A DNA stretch of 11,363 nt from Alphaproteobacteria bacterium (GCA_003695135.1 RFIR01000129.1:1-11363); one strand, 5' to 3'; counted from the stretch's first letter, positions 1-6,677 are shown. Numbers and translations are program-made. The notes: generated from the sequence alone by a model not told the origin.

Positions 1-395
1 AACGACATCCACACATCGACGAGCCGCGAGACCACGGTGTCGGTCCAGCCGCCATAAAAACCGGCGACCAGCCCCAGAATCGTGCCGAACAGGCAGGCGA
101 GCGTTGCCGCGGCAAGCGCCACGATCAGCGCCGTCCGCGCCCCAAAGATGAGGCGCGAGAGCACGTCGCGGCCCAGGCTGTCGGTGCCCAGAAGGTGCCC
201 GGCGATGCCGCGATCGGCCCAGATCGGCGGGCGCTTCTGCAGCAAGAGGTCCTGGGCCAGCGGATCGTGCGGCGCGATCCAGGGTGCCAGCAGCGCCACG
301 AGCGCCAGCACCAGCAGGAAGCCGCCGGCCAGCCTTACCGTCCAGCTGCCGCCCCAGCGCCGGCGCGGCCCGATGACGGCGGTCTCAGCCGCCAT
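1..395 (-). CDS. ABC transporter permease, DppC/OppC type (C-terminus cut by window edge)
   Basis: This is the second inner-membrane permease of a family 5 (peptide/nickel/opine-type) ABC importer. About 131 N-terminal residues are visible of a usual 270-300. A hydrophobic segment at about residues 22-37 is followed by APWIAPHDP, which is typical of the first periplasmic stretch in DppC proteins. The family signature GTDSLGRDVLSRLIFGAR is at residues 70-87, and a second membrane segment starts at about 88. The ATG (393-395) lies inside the end of the upstream permease gene. The 11-base overlap (385-395) indicates translational coupling. The cytoplasmic EAA loop that contacts the ATPases lies beyond the window. 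The family call is firm, but the transported substrate cannot be read from this fragment. Confidence 0.93.
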   Translation of the reverse strand, partial: MAAETAVIGPRRRWGGSWTVRLAGGFLLVLALVALLAPWIAPHDPLAQDLLLQKRPPIWADRGIAGHLLGTDSLGRDVLSRLIFGARTALIVALAAATLACLFGTILGLVAGFYGGWTDTVVSRLVDVWMS

Positions 396-1395
396 GACGC
401 AGCCTCGGATTGAGCAGCACCGCGCCGATATCGGCAGCGAGGTTGATCAGGATGAACATCGCGCCGAAGGTCAGCACCAGACCCTGGATCAGCGGCAGGT
501 CGCGGTTGATCACCGCGTCGATGGCCATGTTGCCCAGGCCCGGATAGGAGAAGATCCGCTCCACGATCACCGTGCCGCCCAGCATGAAGGTGAACTGCAC
601 CCCGGTCAGCGCCAGGGTCGGGCCGAGCGCGTTGCGCAGCGCCTCGCGCAGGATGACGGCGATCTCGGAGAACCCCTTCACCCGCGCCAGCAGCGCATAG
701 TCCTCCGACATCGCCTCGACCAGCGCCGATTTCAGCACCCGTCCGATGATCGCCGCCAGCGGCAGCGCCAGCGCCAGCGCCGGCATCAGCATATGCGCGA
801 ACACGTCGCCGGCCACCGCGAAGTCGAGCCGCAGGATGGATTCCAGCAGCAGGAAGCCCGAGACATAGTCCGGCGCCAGCCGCGGGTCGATACGGCCCGA
901 GATCGGCAGCAGCGGCCACAGCACGCCGAGCAGGAAGACCATGGCCAGCGCCCAGATGAAATCCGGCACCGCCAGCGCCAGCCCGTTGCCGGTGTCGATG
1001 GCGTTTTCCGCCCAGCGTCCGCGCAGCCGGGCCGAGATCACCGCCACCGCGCCGCCGAGGATCACCGCGATCTCCAGCGCCAGCACCGCAAGCTCCAGCG
1101 TTGCCGGCAGATGGCGCAGGATCAGCCCCGCCACCCCCTGACGCAGGCTGATCGAGGTGCCGAACTCGCCGGTCAGCAGGTCGCCGCACCAGATCAGGAA
1201 CTGCGCGGCAATCGAGCGGTCGAAGCCGTAGCGCGCCTGCAGCCGGGCGATGTCGGCCTCGGTGGCGCCGGGCGGGATCATCATCGCCACCGGATCGCCG
1301 GGGACCACGCGCAGCAGCACGAACACCACCACGGCCACCCCGGCCAGCGTCAGCAGGCCGAGGGCCAGCCTCGTGGCGAGCATGCGGGCGATCAT
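385..1395 (-). CDS. ABC transporter permease, DppB/OppB type
   Basis: This 336-residue inner-membrane permease is the normal length for the DppB/OppB family and would form the heterodimeric channel with the following DppC-type protein. Hydrophobic segments lie at about residues 10-30, 98-120, 140-162, 200-220, 262-275 and 302-325. The first is followed by VVPGDP, the usual N-terminal signature. The cytoplasmic EAA coupling loop is at about 227-260 (EAMSEDYALLARVKG onward). The segment VERIFSYPGLGNM at about 278-290 is very typical of the family. The gene starts 37 bases after the solute-binding protein stops and overlaps the next permease by 11 bases, so all three are one operon. The Shine-Dalgarno sequence ahead of the ATG is weak (GGGG about 8-10 bases away). 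An alternative in-frame ATG lies at residue 5. Family certain, substrate unknown. Confidence 0.95.
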   Translation of the reverse strand: MIARMLATRLALGLLTLAGVAVVVFVLLRVVPGDPVAMMIPPGATEADIARLQARYGFDRSIAAQFLIWCGDLLTGEFGTSISLRQGVAGLILRHLPATLELAVLALEIAVILGGAVAVISARLRGRWAENAIDTGNGLALAVPDFIWALAMVFLLGVLWPLLPISGRIDPRLAPDYVSGFLLLESILRLDFAVAGDVFAHMLMPALALALPLAAIIGRVLKSALVEAMSEDYALLARVKGFSEIAVILREALRNALGPTLALTGVQFTFMLGGTVIVERIFSYPGLGNMAIDAVINRDLPLIQGLVLTFGAMFILINLAADIGAVLLNPRLRHGG

Positions 1396-1432
1396 GCCGC
1401 CCGGCCCCGGTTCGGCGCGCGGTCGGGTGCGG

Positions 1433-2986
1433 TCAGCTCGCCTTCTCCATCCATGCCGGCTGCAGAGCGCCGGAGACGTTGGGCGTGACCTTGACCCGGT
1501 CGGCGGCGATGATCGGCTGGACGTATTGCAGCAGCGGGATCACATAGCCCTGCTCGGCGATGTAGCGATCCACCGCCTTCCAGCCGGTGATGCGCTTTTC
1601 CTCGTCCGCCTCGCCCCAGAGCGGGCCGATCATCGCGTCGAGATCCTCGGTATCCCACACCGAATGCGGCGAGGGGCCGAACATGGCAAAGCCGGTCGAG
1701 GTGGTCGGATCGCCGATGGCGTTGCCCCAGTTGTAGAAGGCCGCCGGGGCCAGCTTGTCCTGCGCGCGCAGCTCGAAATGCTTGGCGATCTCGTAGACCT
1801 CGATCTCGGCCTCGATGCCGATCTTGCGCCACATGCCGACGATGGCCTGGATCATCTCGTAATCCTTGGGCTTGAAGCCGCGCGTGGTCTGGATGGTGAA
1901 GCGCACCGGGTTGTCGGGGCCATAGCCGCTTTCGGCCAGCAGAGCGGCCGCCTTGTCGGGGTCGTAGGGCACCTTGATGGTGGGGTCGTAGGCGGCGTAT
2001 TGCGGCGCCTCCAGCGTGTCGATGGGCTCGCCATAGCCCGAGAGCAGGAGATCGACGATGGCCCGCTTGTCGATGGACATGTGCGCGGCCAGCCGCACGT
2101 TCTTGTCCAGCATCGGCCCGACATCGTTGAGAAAGATCATCGCGATGTCGGAAACCGGGGTGGTGTAGCCGTGCAGGCCGGGCTTTTCCTTCAGCCGGTC
2201 GTATTCCTCGTAAGGGATCTCCAGCGTCACGTCCGAGGCGCCGCTTTCCACCTCGGCCACCCGGCTGGTGGCGTCGGGCACGAACTTGAAGATCACCGTC
2301 TTGAAAGCCGGCTCACCGCCCCAGTAATGCGGATTGGACTTCAGCCGCAGGAAGGCGCCGCGCTCGAAGGCATCGACCATGTAAGGCCCGGTGCCGATGG
2401 GGGCGGCCTCGAAGCCCTCCGCACCAACCTTCTCGTAATAGGCCTTGGGCATGACATAGGCGGTCAGGAAGGCCATCCACTTGAACAGCGTCGGCTCATA
2501 GCGCAGCACGTCGGCGGTGACCCGGTTGCCGTCGATGGCGAAGTTGCCGATGGTCGACCAGATGAACTGGATCGGGTTGCCGGTCTCGGGCTTGCCGGCG
2601 CGTTCCAGCGACCACACGATGTCCTCCGGCCCGAAGGGCGATCCGTCCTGCCAGCGCACGCCCTCGCGCACATCCATCCAGACCTTCGTCCTGTCCTCGT
2701 TCCAGCCCCATGCGGTCAGCAGGCCGGGCTGGAAGGACAGATCCGGCCCCTGGCCTATGAACTGGTCGAAGACCGAGCGATAGATGGCCTGGATGGTCGG
2801 GTTGACCGCGGACAGCCCCACCGTCGGGTCCCATGAGGGCAGGGCGACATTGTAGGCGATGGTTACCGTGTCGTCGGCCTGGGCCAGAACCGCGCCGGGG
2901 CGCAGCAGGGCCGAAAGCGCCAGCCCCGCCCCGGAGGCTGCAAGGATCTCGCGGCGGCTCGGGCCGCACTTGGCGTCGGTCGTCAT
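1433..2986 (-). CDS. Tat-exported ABC transporter solute-binding protein, family 5 (DppA/OppA-like)
   Basis: This 517-residue periplasmic binding protein (SBP_bac_5 family) delivers substrate to the permeases encoded just downstream. The N-terminus carries a twin-arginine signal (GPSRREILAASGAG, arginines 11 and 12, then a hydrophobic run) with likely cleavage after Ala35 (AVLA/QA). The family block REGVRWQDGSPFGPEDIVWSL sits at about 107-127. The C-terminal lobe contains the usual MIQAIVGMWRKIGIEAEIEV stretch. I chose ATG 2984-2986 because GGAGA lies 8 bases upstream and the Tat signal starts there. The reading frame stays open 129 codons further upstream, but that extension looks like non-coding sequence. 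Members of this family import dipeptides, oligopeptides, nickel, opines or some sugars, and nothing here decides among them. The ATPase genes would be expected beyond coordinate 1. Confidence 0.93.
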   Translation of the reverse strand: MTTDAKCGPSRREILAASGAGLALSALLRPGAVLAQADDTVTIAYNVALPSWDPTVGLSAVNPTIQAIYRSVFDQFIGQGPDLSFQPGLLTAWGWNEDRTKVWMDVREGVRWQDGSPFGPEDIVWSLERAGKPETGNPIQFIWSTIGNFAIDGNRVTADVLRYEPTLFKWMAFLTAYVMPKAYYEKVGAEGFEAAPIGTGPYMVDAFERGAFLRLKSNPHYWGGEPAFKTVIFKFVPDATSRVAEVESGASDVTLEIPYEEYDRLKEKPGLHGYTTPVSDIAMIFLNDVGPMLDKNVRLAAHMSIDKRAIVDLLLSGYGEPIDTLEAPQYAAYDPTIKVPYDPDKAAALLAESGYGPDNPVRFTIQTTRGFKPKDYEMIQAIVGMWRKIGIEAEIEVYEIAKHFELRAQDKLAPAAFYNWGNAIGDPTTSTGFAMFGPSPHSVWDTEDLDAMIGPLWGEADEEKRITGWKAVDRYIAEQGYVIPLLQYVQPIIAADRVKVTPNVSGALQPAWMEKAS

Positions 2987-2994
2987 GATCTCGT

Positions 2995-2999
2995 TCTCC
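2995..2999 (-). promoter_or_regulatory. Ribosome binding site deciding the solute-binding protein start
   Basis: GGAGA on the minus strand lies 8 bases before the ATG at 2984-2986. It supports that codon over the many in-frame upstream possibilities. Confidence 0.75.
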
Positions 3000-3055
3000 A
3001 CTGTCGCGGCCTGCACCTCGGCACCCGCTGCGCGCGGGACAGACCTGTTATGGCT

Positions 3056-3075
3056 CCCCGGCCCGATGGGCGGGG
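3056..3075 (-). other. GC-rich hairpin in the leader of the importer operon
   Basis: On the minus strand the sequence folds as CCCCG + CCC, loop ATC, GGG + CGGGG, with one bulged C. This gives eight G-C pairs. It is followed immediately by AGCCATAACAG (3045-3055) and then by a second small hairpin, CCCGC-N5-GCGGG (3024-3038). It could be an mRNA stability or attenuation element or a terminator of unknown upstream transcription. There is no U-tract, so a simple intrinsic terminator is not well supported. Confidence 0.4.
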
Positions 3076-3546
3076 AATTGTCCTTTGGCTTAGACCAGCT
3101 TGCCGCGGCTCGCAAGATTGCGGGGCGCAGTGCAGACGGCGCCCGCTCCGCCCGGATTGAGGTGCAACCCATTCGACGGTCACGGCGCAGGGCCGGACAG
3201 CGATCAGCGATCTGGGCGGCTGGCATTGCATCCTGCCACCGACCGGGGTCACGCGCGCCGGGCGGGGGCCACGAGGCGGACATGCGCCCACCCCAAGACG
3301 GGGCGAATCGAACCGGCCGCGCATGGCACTGGCCGGTACGCGCTGGGTGCCTGGGACGCAGGATGCGCCGCATGCCACTGGAAGTTGCGGTGCCCGTCCT
3401 CGCCTCGGAGTGACCGTGGACGGCGGCTGGAAGGTCGTCACGCTCGACCCGAAAAATGACCCGGATATTGCCTGTCAGGCCGGCAAGCCGCGCAGGAACC
3501 GGCCCATACGGTCTGCGAGTGGAGTGCTGTTATGGCTGGACGCATT

Positions 3547-3578
3547 CGAACACGCGACCCGACCGGGCCGCGTGTTCG
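3547..3578 (-). terminator. Strong inverted repeat after the small secreted protein gene
   Basis: The arms CGAACACGCG (3547-3556) and CGCGTGTTCG (3569-3578) pair perfectly over 10 bases. The 12-base loop can itself form three more C-G pairs (CCC/GGG around GACC). It lies about 60 bases past the stop codon of the minus-strand gene that ends at 3637, the place expected for its transcription terminator. No run of T follows on either strand, so it could also be an mRNA 3'-end stabiliser. Confidence 0.5.
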
Positions 3579-3636
3579 CATGAGATTCGCAATGCACCGG
3601 GCAGCGCCGGACGGCGCCGCCGTGGCAGAGACCCGC

Positions 3637-3897
3637 TTACTTCGCCTGGAAGGGCAGGTCGTTTTCGGGCCCGAGGCCGTTGACCTCGTTCCAGGCCGGC
3701 GAGCCTTCCGGGCACAGCCGCTTGATGGTCGAGGCAGTGGCGAGGTTGTCGAAGTTGATGCTGCCCCCGGTGCGCACGCCGCAGAAGGCGCAGCCGGTCA
3801 GAACGACGGCGGGCGTGGCCGGTCCTTCCGCAAAGTCCGCATAAGCCGCCGACGCGGCAAAGAGCGATGCGGCGGCCAGCAGCATTGTCTTTTTCAT
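3637..3897 (-). CDS. Small secreted cysteine-containing protein, family unknown
   Basis: This gene encodes 86 residues. An N-terminal Sec signal peptide (MKKTMLLAAASLFAASAAYA) is followed by a likely signal peptidase I cut after Ala20. The mature part is only about 66 residues and contains three cysteines: a CxxC pair (CAFC, 36-39) and Cys62. The CxxC could form a disulfide or bind a metal or cofactor, and the third cysteine is unpaired within the chain. I do not recognise the family. ATG 3895-3897 is chosen because GGGAG lies 7 bases upstream and the signal peptide begins there. A start 8 codons further upstream (3919-3921) would put non-signal residues in front. The gene follows the L,D-transpeptidase gene by about 200 bases and probably has its own promoter. 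The signal peptide, RBS and isolated position make it a credible real gene. Confidence 0.8.
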   Translation of the reverse strand: MKKTMLLAAASLFAASAAYADFAEGPATPAVVLTGCAFCGVRTGGSINFDNLATASTIKRLCPEGSPAWNEVNGLGPENDLPFQAK

Positions 3898-3904
3898 GGA
3901 TTGG

Positions 3905-3909
3905 CTCCC
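3905..3909 (-). promoter_or_regulatory. Ribosome binding site for the small secreted protein
   Basis: GGGAG on the minus strand lies 7 bases before ATG 3895-3897. It fixes the start at the signal peptide methionine. Confidence 0.7.
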
Positions 3910-3971
3910 ATTCTTCATCATTTCATTGCGCGGGTTACGCAGCAGGCACTGGCGGACCCCTCACGCACGCG

Positions 3972-4000
3972 AAACTGACTCACCGCCGCGAATCTGTCAA
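3972..4000 (-). promoter_or_regulatory. Possible promoter of the small secreted protein gene
   Basis: A perfect -35 hexamer TTGACA (3995-4000, minus strand) stands alone in the gap. At 17-base spacing the -10 position reads CAGTTT (3972-3977), a poor match to TATAAT. Alphaproteobacterial promoters often tolerate weak -10 boxes. It would give a 5' leader of about 70 bases. The call rests mainly on the -35 match and the position. Confidence 0.4.
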
Positions 4001-4075
4001 CGCGACACCTGTGTACGCTGCGCGAAGATCGCATGGTGTGACTTTTCTACTATGTTTTCAGCCGCATTCCTGCCC

Positions 4076-4098
4076 GAATCCACGGCGTTTCGGGATTC
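4076..4098 (-). terminator. Weak inverted repeat overlapping the L,D-transpeptidase stop codon
   Basis: GAATCC (4076-4081) pairs with GGATTC (4093-4098). An inner CG/CG pair is possible across a one-base bulge. The stem includes part of the stop codon and is not followed by a T-run, so termination here is only a possibility. Confidence 0.2.
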
Positions 4099-4843
4099 AA
4101 AGCGAGCGTGGGGTCAGGATCATCTCCACGCCATCCTCGATCGTGTTCGGCCCGCCGAGTTCGGTGACGAGCTTGACGATCCAGTCATTGTAGAGCCGCA
4201 CGCAACCCGAGGTCTCCTCGGTGCACATCTGGACGGGATAGCCACCGGTGCCGTGCAGCACCGCTGAAGGCATGTAGTGGCCCTTGAACCAGCGGAAGCG
4301 GATCTTGCGCTCGCCCATCGGGTTGCCGGGATGGCCGTATGGCACTGCGCCCGGCGGCAGGGGCGGCGCGTTCTCCTCGGGATTCTGCACCCGGTAGAGG
4401 TTGTACTTTCGGCGCAGCGAGGCGCTGGGATACCAGCTCGGTTGCATCTCCACCTTGTAGGCGCGGCCATGCACGGTCTGCCCGCCCAGCCGCCATGGCG
4501 CGGGGGTGACCACCGGCCAGATGCCGCGCGCGACATACTTGTCGCCCTGCTTCTCGTGCAGCTCCATCAGCCGGTCCTTGAACGAGGCGGTCAGCACCCA
4601 GCGCGGATTGGACAGCGGCGCGATGATCGGCTCAGGATTCGGTTTCAGCTTTTCCCAGTGGAAGATGCCGATCTGGCCATCGGGCATTTCGCGGATCTCG
4701 ATCTTGCCGCATTTGGCCAGCAGCCGCCCCCGCGTGTCGATCGTGCTGGCAAGCGCCGGGCCGGCGGCGAGCACCGCCAGCCCGCCTGCAAGAAAGCCGC
4801 GCCGCCCGAGAGCTGCCGTTCCGCCCGATCCGTCCTGTTTCAT
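4097..4843 (-). CDS. Tat-exported L,D-transpeptidase (YkuD domain)
   Basis: This 248-residue periplasmic enzyme should form 3-3 peptidoglycan cross-links or attach proteins to the stem peptide through an acyl-enzyme on cysteine. A Tat-type signal (LGRRGFLAGG, Arg14-Arg15) is followed by likely cleavage after Ala32. The YkuD active-site region is clear: HGTGGYPVQM starts at His197 and TSGCVRLYN carries catalytic Cys214. The usual motif is SHGCxR(M/L); here the histidine before GC is replaced by Ser (T-S-G-C), while Gly213, Cys214 and Arg216 remain. The region before the catalytic core resembles no accessory domain I know. I prefer ATG 4841-4843 over GTG 4850-4852 because GAGGAG lies 8 bases before the ATG and would overlap the GTG. 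The neighbouring small secreted protein also goes to the envelope. Confidence 0.92.
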   Translation of the reverse strand: MKQDGSGGTAALGRRGFLAGGLAVLAAGPALASTIDTRGRLLAKCGKIEIREMPDGQIGIFHWEKLKPNPEPIIAPLSNPRWVLTASFKDRLMELHEKQGDKYVARGIWPVVTPAPWRLGGQTVHGRAYKVEMQPSWYPSASLRRKYNLYRVQNPEENAPPLPPGAVPYGHPGNPMGERKIRFRWFKGHYMPSAVLHGTGGYPVQMCTEETSGCVRLYNDWIVKLVTELGGPNTIEDGVEMILTPRSL

Positions 4844-4851
4844 TCCTGCCA

Positions 4852-4857
4852 CTCCTC
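4852..4857 (-). promoter_or_regulatory. Ribosome binding site deciding the L,D-transpeptidase start
   Basis: GAGGAG on the minus strand lies 8 bases before ATG 4841-4843. The in-frame GTG at 4850-4852 overlaps this sequence and could not use it, so the ATG is the better start. Confidence 0.75.
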
Positions 4858-4906
4858 ACACATCATGCACCACCAATGCCATATCGTGTCGGATCCTGGC
4901 ACCGGA

Positions 4907-4933
4907 GTTATCTGTCTCGCACAGCATTGTGAA
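4907..4933 (-). promoter_or_regulatory. Tentative promoter of the L,D-transpeptidase gene
   Basis: On the minus strand TTCACA (4928-4933) and GATAAC (4907-4912) are separated by 15 bases. Both are partial consensus matches and the spacing is short. They lie 55 to 90 bases before the start codon, downstream of the 17-base dyad at 4963-4979, which is a sensible geometry for a regulated promoter. Confidence 0.3.
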
Positions 4934-4962
4934 GGCTTTGTGGACCGGCGCCCCGCCCCGGT

Positions 4963-4979
4963 CATGTTGTCGCAACATG
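4963..4979. promoter_or_regulatory. Perfect 17-base dyad, possible operator
   Basis: CATGTTG, a 3-base centre TCG, then CAACATG. Both 7-base arms match perfectly. It lies in the 290-base gap between the kinase stop and the L,D-transpeptidase start, about 120 bases before the latter and just upstream of a tentative promoter. Size and symmetry fit a dimeric transcription factor site. I cannot assign a regulator: the core TTG-N3-CAA differs in spacing from the TTGAT-N4-ATCAA sites of FNR-type proteins. Confidence 0.5.
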
Positions 4980-5142
4980 CCTGCGCGCGGGCCCGGTCCC
5001 GGAATTTCATGCCGCTGGCAGTGGCGCCTCAGATGAAGGTTGAACAAGGGCCCGCAGTGCGCGCGGCGCTGGCGGGTGGCGGTTTCGCGGTGGGCTGTGT
5101 CCGGGCTGCAACAGTCGTCTGCGCGGTTCCGGCGGCGCGGTT

Positions 5143-5775
5143 TTAGACGCGGATGACGAAATCGGCCGGCGCGCTGGCCTCCATCACCAGCCGGCCGTTC
5201 GGCAGATCGTTCTCCTCGGTCTTGCGCCGCGCCTCGGCCACATCCAGCCCCTGTTTCGCCCAGCGCCGCATCAGCCGGGCGCGCAGCTCCTCCTCGGGCA
5301 CGCTCAGCATCACCGTCAGGTCAAAGAGGGGTCGCAGGGCGTTCCAGGGCGGACGGTCGAGCAGCAGGTAGTTGCCCTCCGCCACCACCACGCGCACCGA
5401 TTGCGCGATCAGCCGGGCGCCGGCGCGGGCGATCTCGATATCGCGGTCGAAGACCGGAACCGCGACATGCGGCTCGTCATTGGCACGCAGGCGCAGGAGG
5501 GTATGACGCAGCCCGCCGACATCGAAGGTCTCCGGCGCCCCCTTGCGCGGGCGCAGCCCGGCCGGGACCAGATACAAATCGTCATAGTGAAACCCGTCCA
5601 TGGGCAGCAGCGCGGCGCAGCCCGGCTCGGCCGCGTTCATCTGCGCGACGACCTCGCCGGCAAGCCGCGACTTGCCCGAGGCGGGCGGGCCGGCGATGGC
5701 AGCGATCACCCGGCGTTCCGGGGCCAGTCCCAGCAGGCGGGGGGCAAGCTCGCCGCGCGCGATCTCCGCGCTCAT
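5143..5775 (-). CDS. P-loop sugar/nucleoside-type kinase (YggC/FrcK-like)
   Basis: This 210-residue cytoplasmic kinase belongs to the uridine kinase/pantothenate kinase-like P-loop group that includes E. coli YggC and the FrcK protein of rhizobial fructose transport operons. The Walker A motif GPPASGKS is at residues 29-36. LPMDGFHYDD (57-66) matches the substrate/Mg-binding Asp region of this group. Further family-like blocks are PRKGAPETFDV, VPVFDRDIEIA and VAEGNYLLLD. The start ATG (5773-5775) overlaps the epimerase stop in ATGA, so the two genes are translationally coupled, and no separate Shine-Dalgarno sequence is visible. The pairing with a ketose 3-epimerase suggests it phosphorylates the epimerised sugar. 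The biochemical role of FrcK-type proteins is poorly established, so the substrate remains inference. Confidence 0.88.
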   Translation of the reverse strand: MSAEIARGELAPRLLGLAPERRVIAAIAGPPASGKSRLAGEVVAQMNAAEPGCAALLPMDGFHYDDLYLVPAGLRPRKGAPETFDVGGLRHTLLRLRANDEPHVAVPVFDRDIEIARAGARLIAQSVRVVVAEGNYLLLDRPPWNALRPLFDLTVMLSVPEEELRARLMRRWAKQGLDVAEARRKTEENDLPNGRLVMEASAPADFVIRV

Positions 5776-6623
5776 GCGATCAGCCGGTACTGCCGCGCCT
5801 TGTTGCGCAGGAAGGGCACGCCGCGTTCCATCACCTCGTCGAAACTGCCGGCCACCGGCCGCCAGATCGCGAGTGCCTGGGCAATCTCGGGCGGCAGGTT
5901 GACGAAGCTTTCCATCGCCATGCCGCCGCGAAAGCCGATGGCGGCCAGCGCGGCGAAGATCTCGTCCCAGTCGCAGGTACCCTCGCCCGGCGTGCCGCGG
6001 TCACTTTCGGAGAGGTGGATATAGCGCAGATGCGCGCGCGCATCGAGAATGCCGTTGGCCGCGCCCTTCTCCTCGATGTTCAGGTGATAGGTATCGAGAT
6101 GGATGAAGAGGTTTTCGGCCCCGACCCGCTCGATCATCTCCCGCGCCTGCCAGCCGGTGTTGATGAGGTGGTTCTCGTAGCGATTGACCGGCTCGATGCC
6201 AAGCGGCAGGCCGAGGCTGCGGGCATGGCGGGCGGCAGTCTCCAGCGTCCGGGCGACATTGTCGTATTCGGCGGCGGTCGGCGGCTGGCCGGTGCGCTCG
6301 CCGATCCCGCCATAGGTCACGCCCGACAGCGCCTCGGCCCCCATTTCGCGGGTCTTGTCGAGCGCGGCAACCAGATGGGCGGTGGCGGCATCGGGGTTGG
6401 CGGAGGCAAGGCAATGCTCGGGCAGGCCCAGCGAGCACACCGCGCGCATGTGGTGGTGTTCGAGCAGCGCACGGGTATGGGCGGCGTCGATGATCGAGAT
6501 GTCGAGCAGCGCGATCTCGACGAAATCCATGCCCCACTCCGCCGCGGCGGAAACCGCGCGTTCCGCCCCGGCCGGGTCCCAGCGCATGGTCCACATGCAG
6601 CTATGCACGCCGAAACCTTCCAT
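5772..6623 (-). CDS. Ketose 3-epimerase, D-tagatose/D-psicose 3-epimerase family (TIM barrel)
   Basis: This 283-residue cytoplasmic metalloenzyme belongs to the xylose-isomerase-like TIM-barrel superfamily and is close in motif pattern to D-tagatose 3-epimerase. The metal/catalytic residues expected in the Pseudomonas cichorii enzyme (Glu152, Asp185, His211, Glu246, from memory) appear here as Glu144 (GIEPVNRYE), Asp177 (HLDTYHLNIEE), His203 (IHLSESDRG) and Glu238 (MESF). All four are offset by exactly eight residues. The enzyme should interconvert ketohexoses, or other ketoses, at C3. ATG 6621-6623 is chosen because AGGAGG lies 8 bases upstream; the frame continues to a GTG at 6657-6659 but without support. 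It is the first gene of a two-gene operon with the kinase and has its own promoter. The exact ketose is not determinable. Confidence 0.92.
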   Translation of the reverse strand: MEGFGVHSCMWTMRWDPAGAERAVSAAAEWGMDFVEIALLDISIIDAAHTRALLEHHHMRAVCSLGLPEHCLASANPDAATAHLVAALDKTREMGAEALSGVTYGGIGERTGQPPTAAEYDNVARTLETAARHARSLGLPLGIEPVNRYENHLINTGWQAREMIERVGAENLFIHLDTYHLNIEEKGAANGILDARAHLRYIHLSESDRGTPGEGTCDWDEIFAALAAIGFRGGMAMESFVNLPPEIAQALAIWRPVAGSFDEVMERGVPFLRNKARQYRLIA

Positions 6624-6631
6624 CGCCCGAT

Positions 6632-6637
6632 CCTCCT
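6632..6637 (-). promoter_or_regulatory. Consensus ribosome binding site of the epimerase
   Basis: AGGAGG on the minus strand lies 8 bases before ATG 6621-6623. It decides the start against the upstream GTG at 6657-6659. Confidence 0.8.
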
Positions 6638-6677
6638 GCCCACTCGCGACCCGGAGCACCGTCCGGGCCGGACCAGC

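Larger units (their letters stand above)
2987..3636. other. 650-base gene-free stretch upstream of the ABC importer operon
   Basis: I see no convincing gene on either strand. The open frames here are arginine/proline-rich, have no homology-like motifs and overlap one another. The stretch would contain the promoter and leader of the importer operon. On the minus strand, TTGCGA (3110-3115) and TCTAAG (3089-3094) could form a weak -35/-10 pair with 15-base spacing, which I do not consider proven. An imperfect dyad CTTGC-N8-GCAAG (3099-3116) overlaps it and could be an operator. Two short hairpins (3024-3038 and 3056-3075) lie in the presumed leader, and a longer one (3547-3578) lies just after the preceding gene. 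No riboswitch class is recognisable. Confidence 0.6.

Noticed and set aside
82..1488. Long plus-strand open frame (468 codons)
   Set aside because: It lies antisense to two clear permease genes. Its product is a Gln/Arg/His-rich composition typical of GC-rich shadow frames and has no motif.
1250..2836. Long plus-strand open frame (528 codons)
   Set aside because: Antisense shadow of the solute-binding protein; His/Gly/Asp-rich composition with no family motif or RBS.
3295..3325. GGTTCGATTC-like T-loop on the minus strand, possible tRNA
   Set aside because: The flanking bases do not form a T-stem, acceptor stem or anticodon arm.
2987..3373. 129-codon N-terminal extension of the solute-binding protein
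   Set aside because: Arg/Pro-rich, no homology-like features, and it would bury the Tat signal. An RBS sits 8 bases before the internal ATG.
3100..3583. Overlapping open frames in the 650-base gap
   Set aside because: No signal peptide, motif or convincing RBS; several frames on both strands compete and none stands out.
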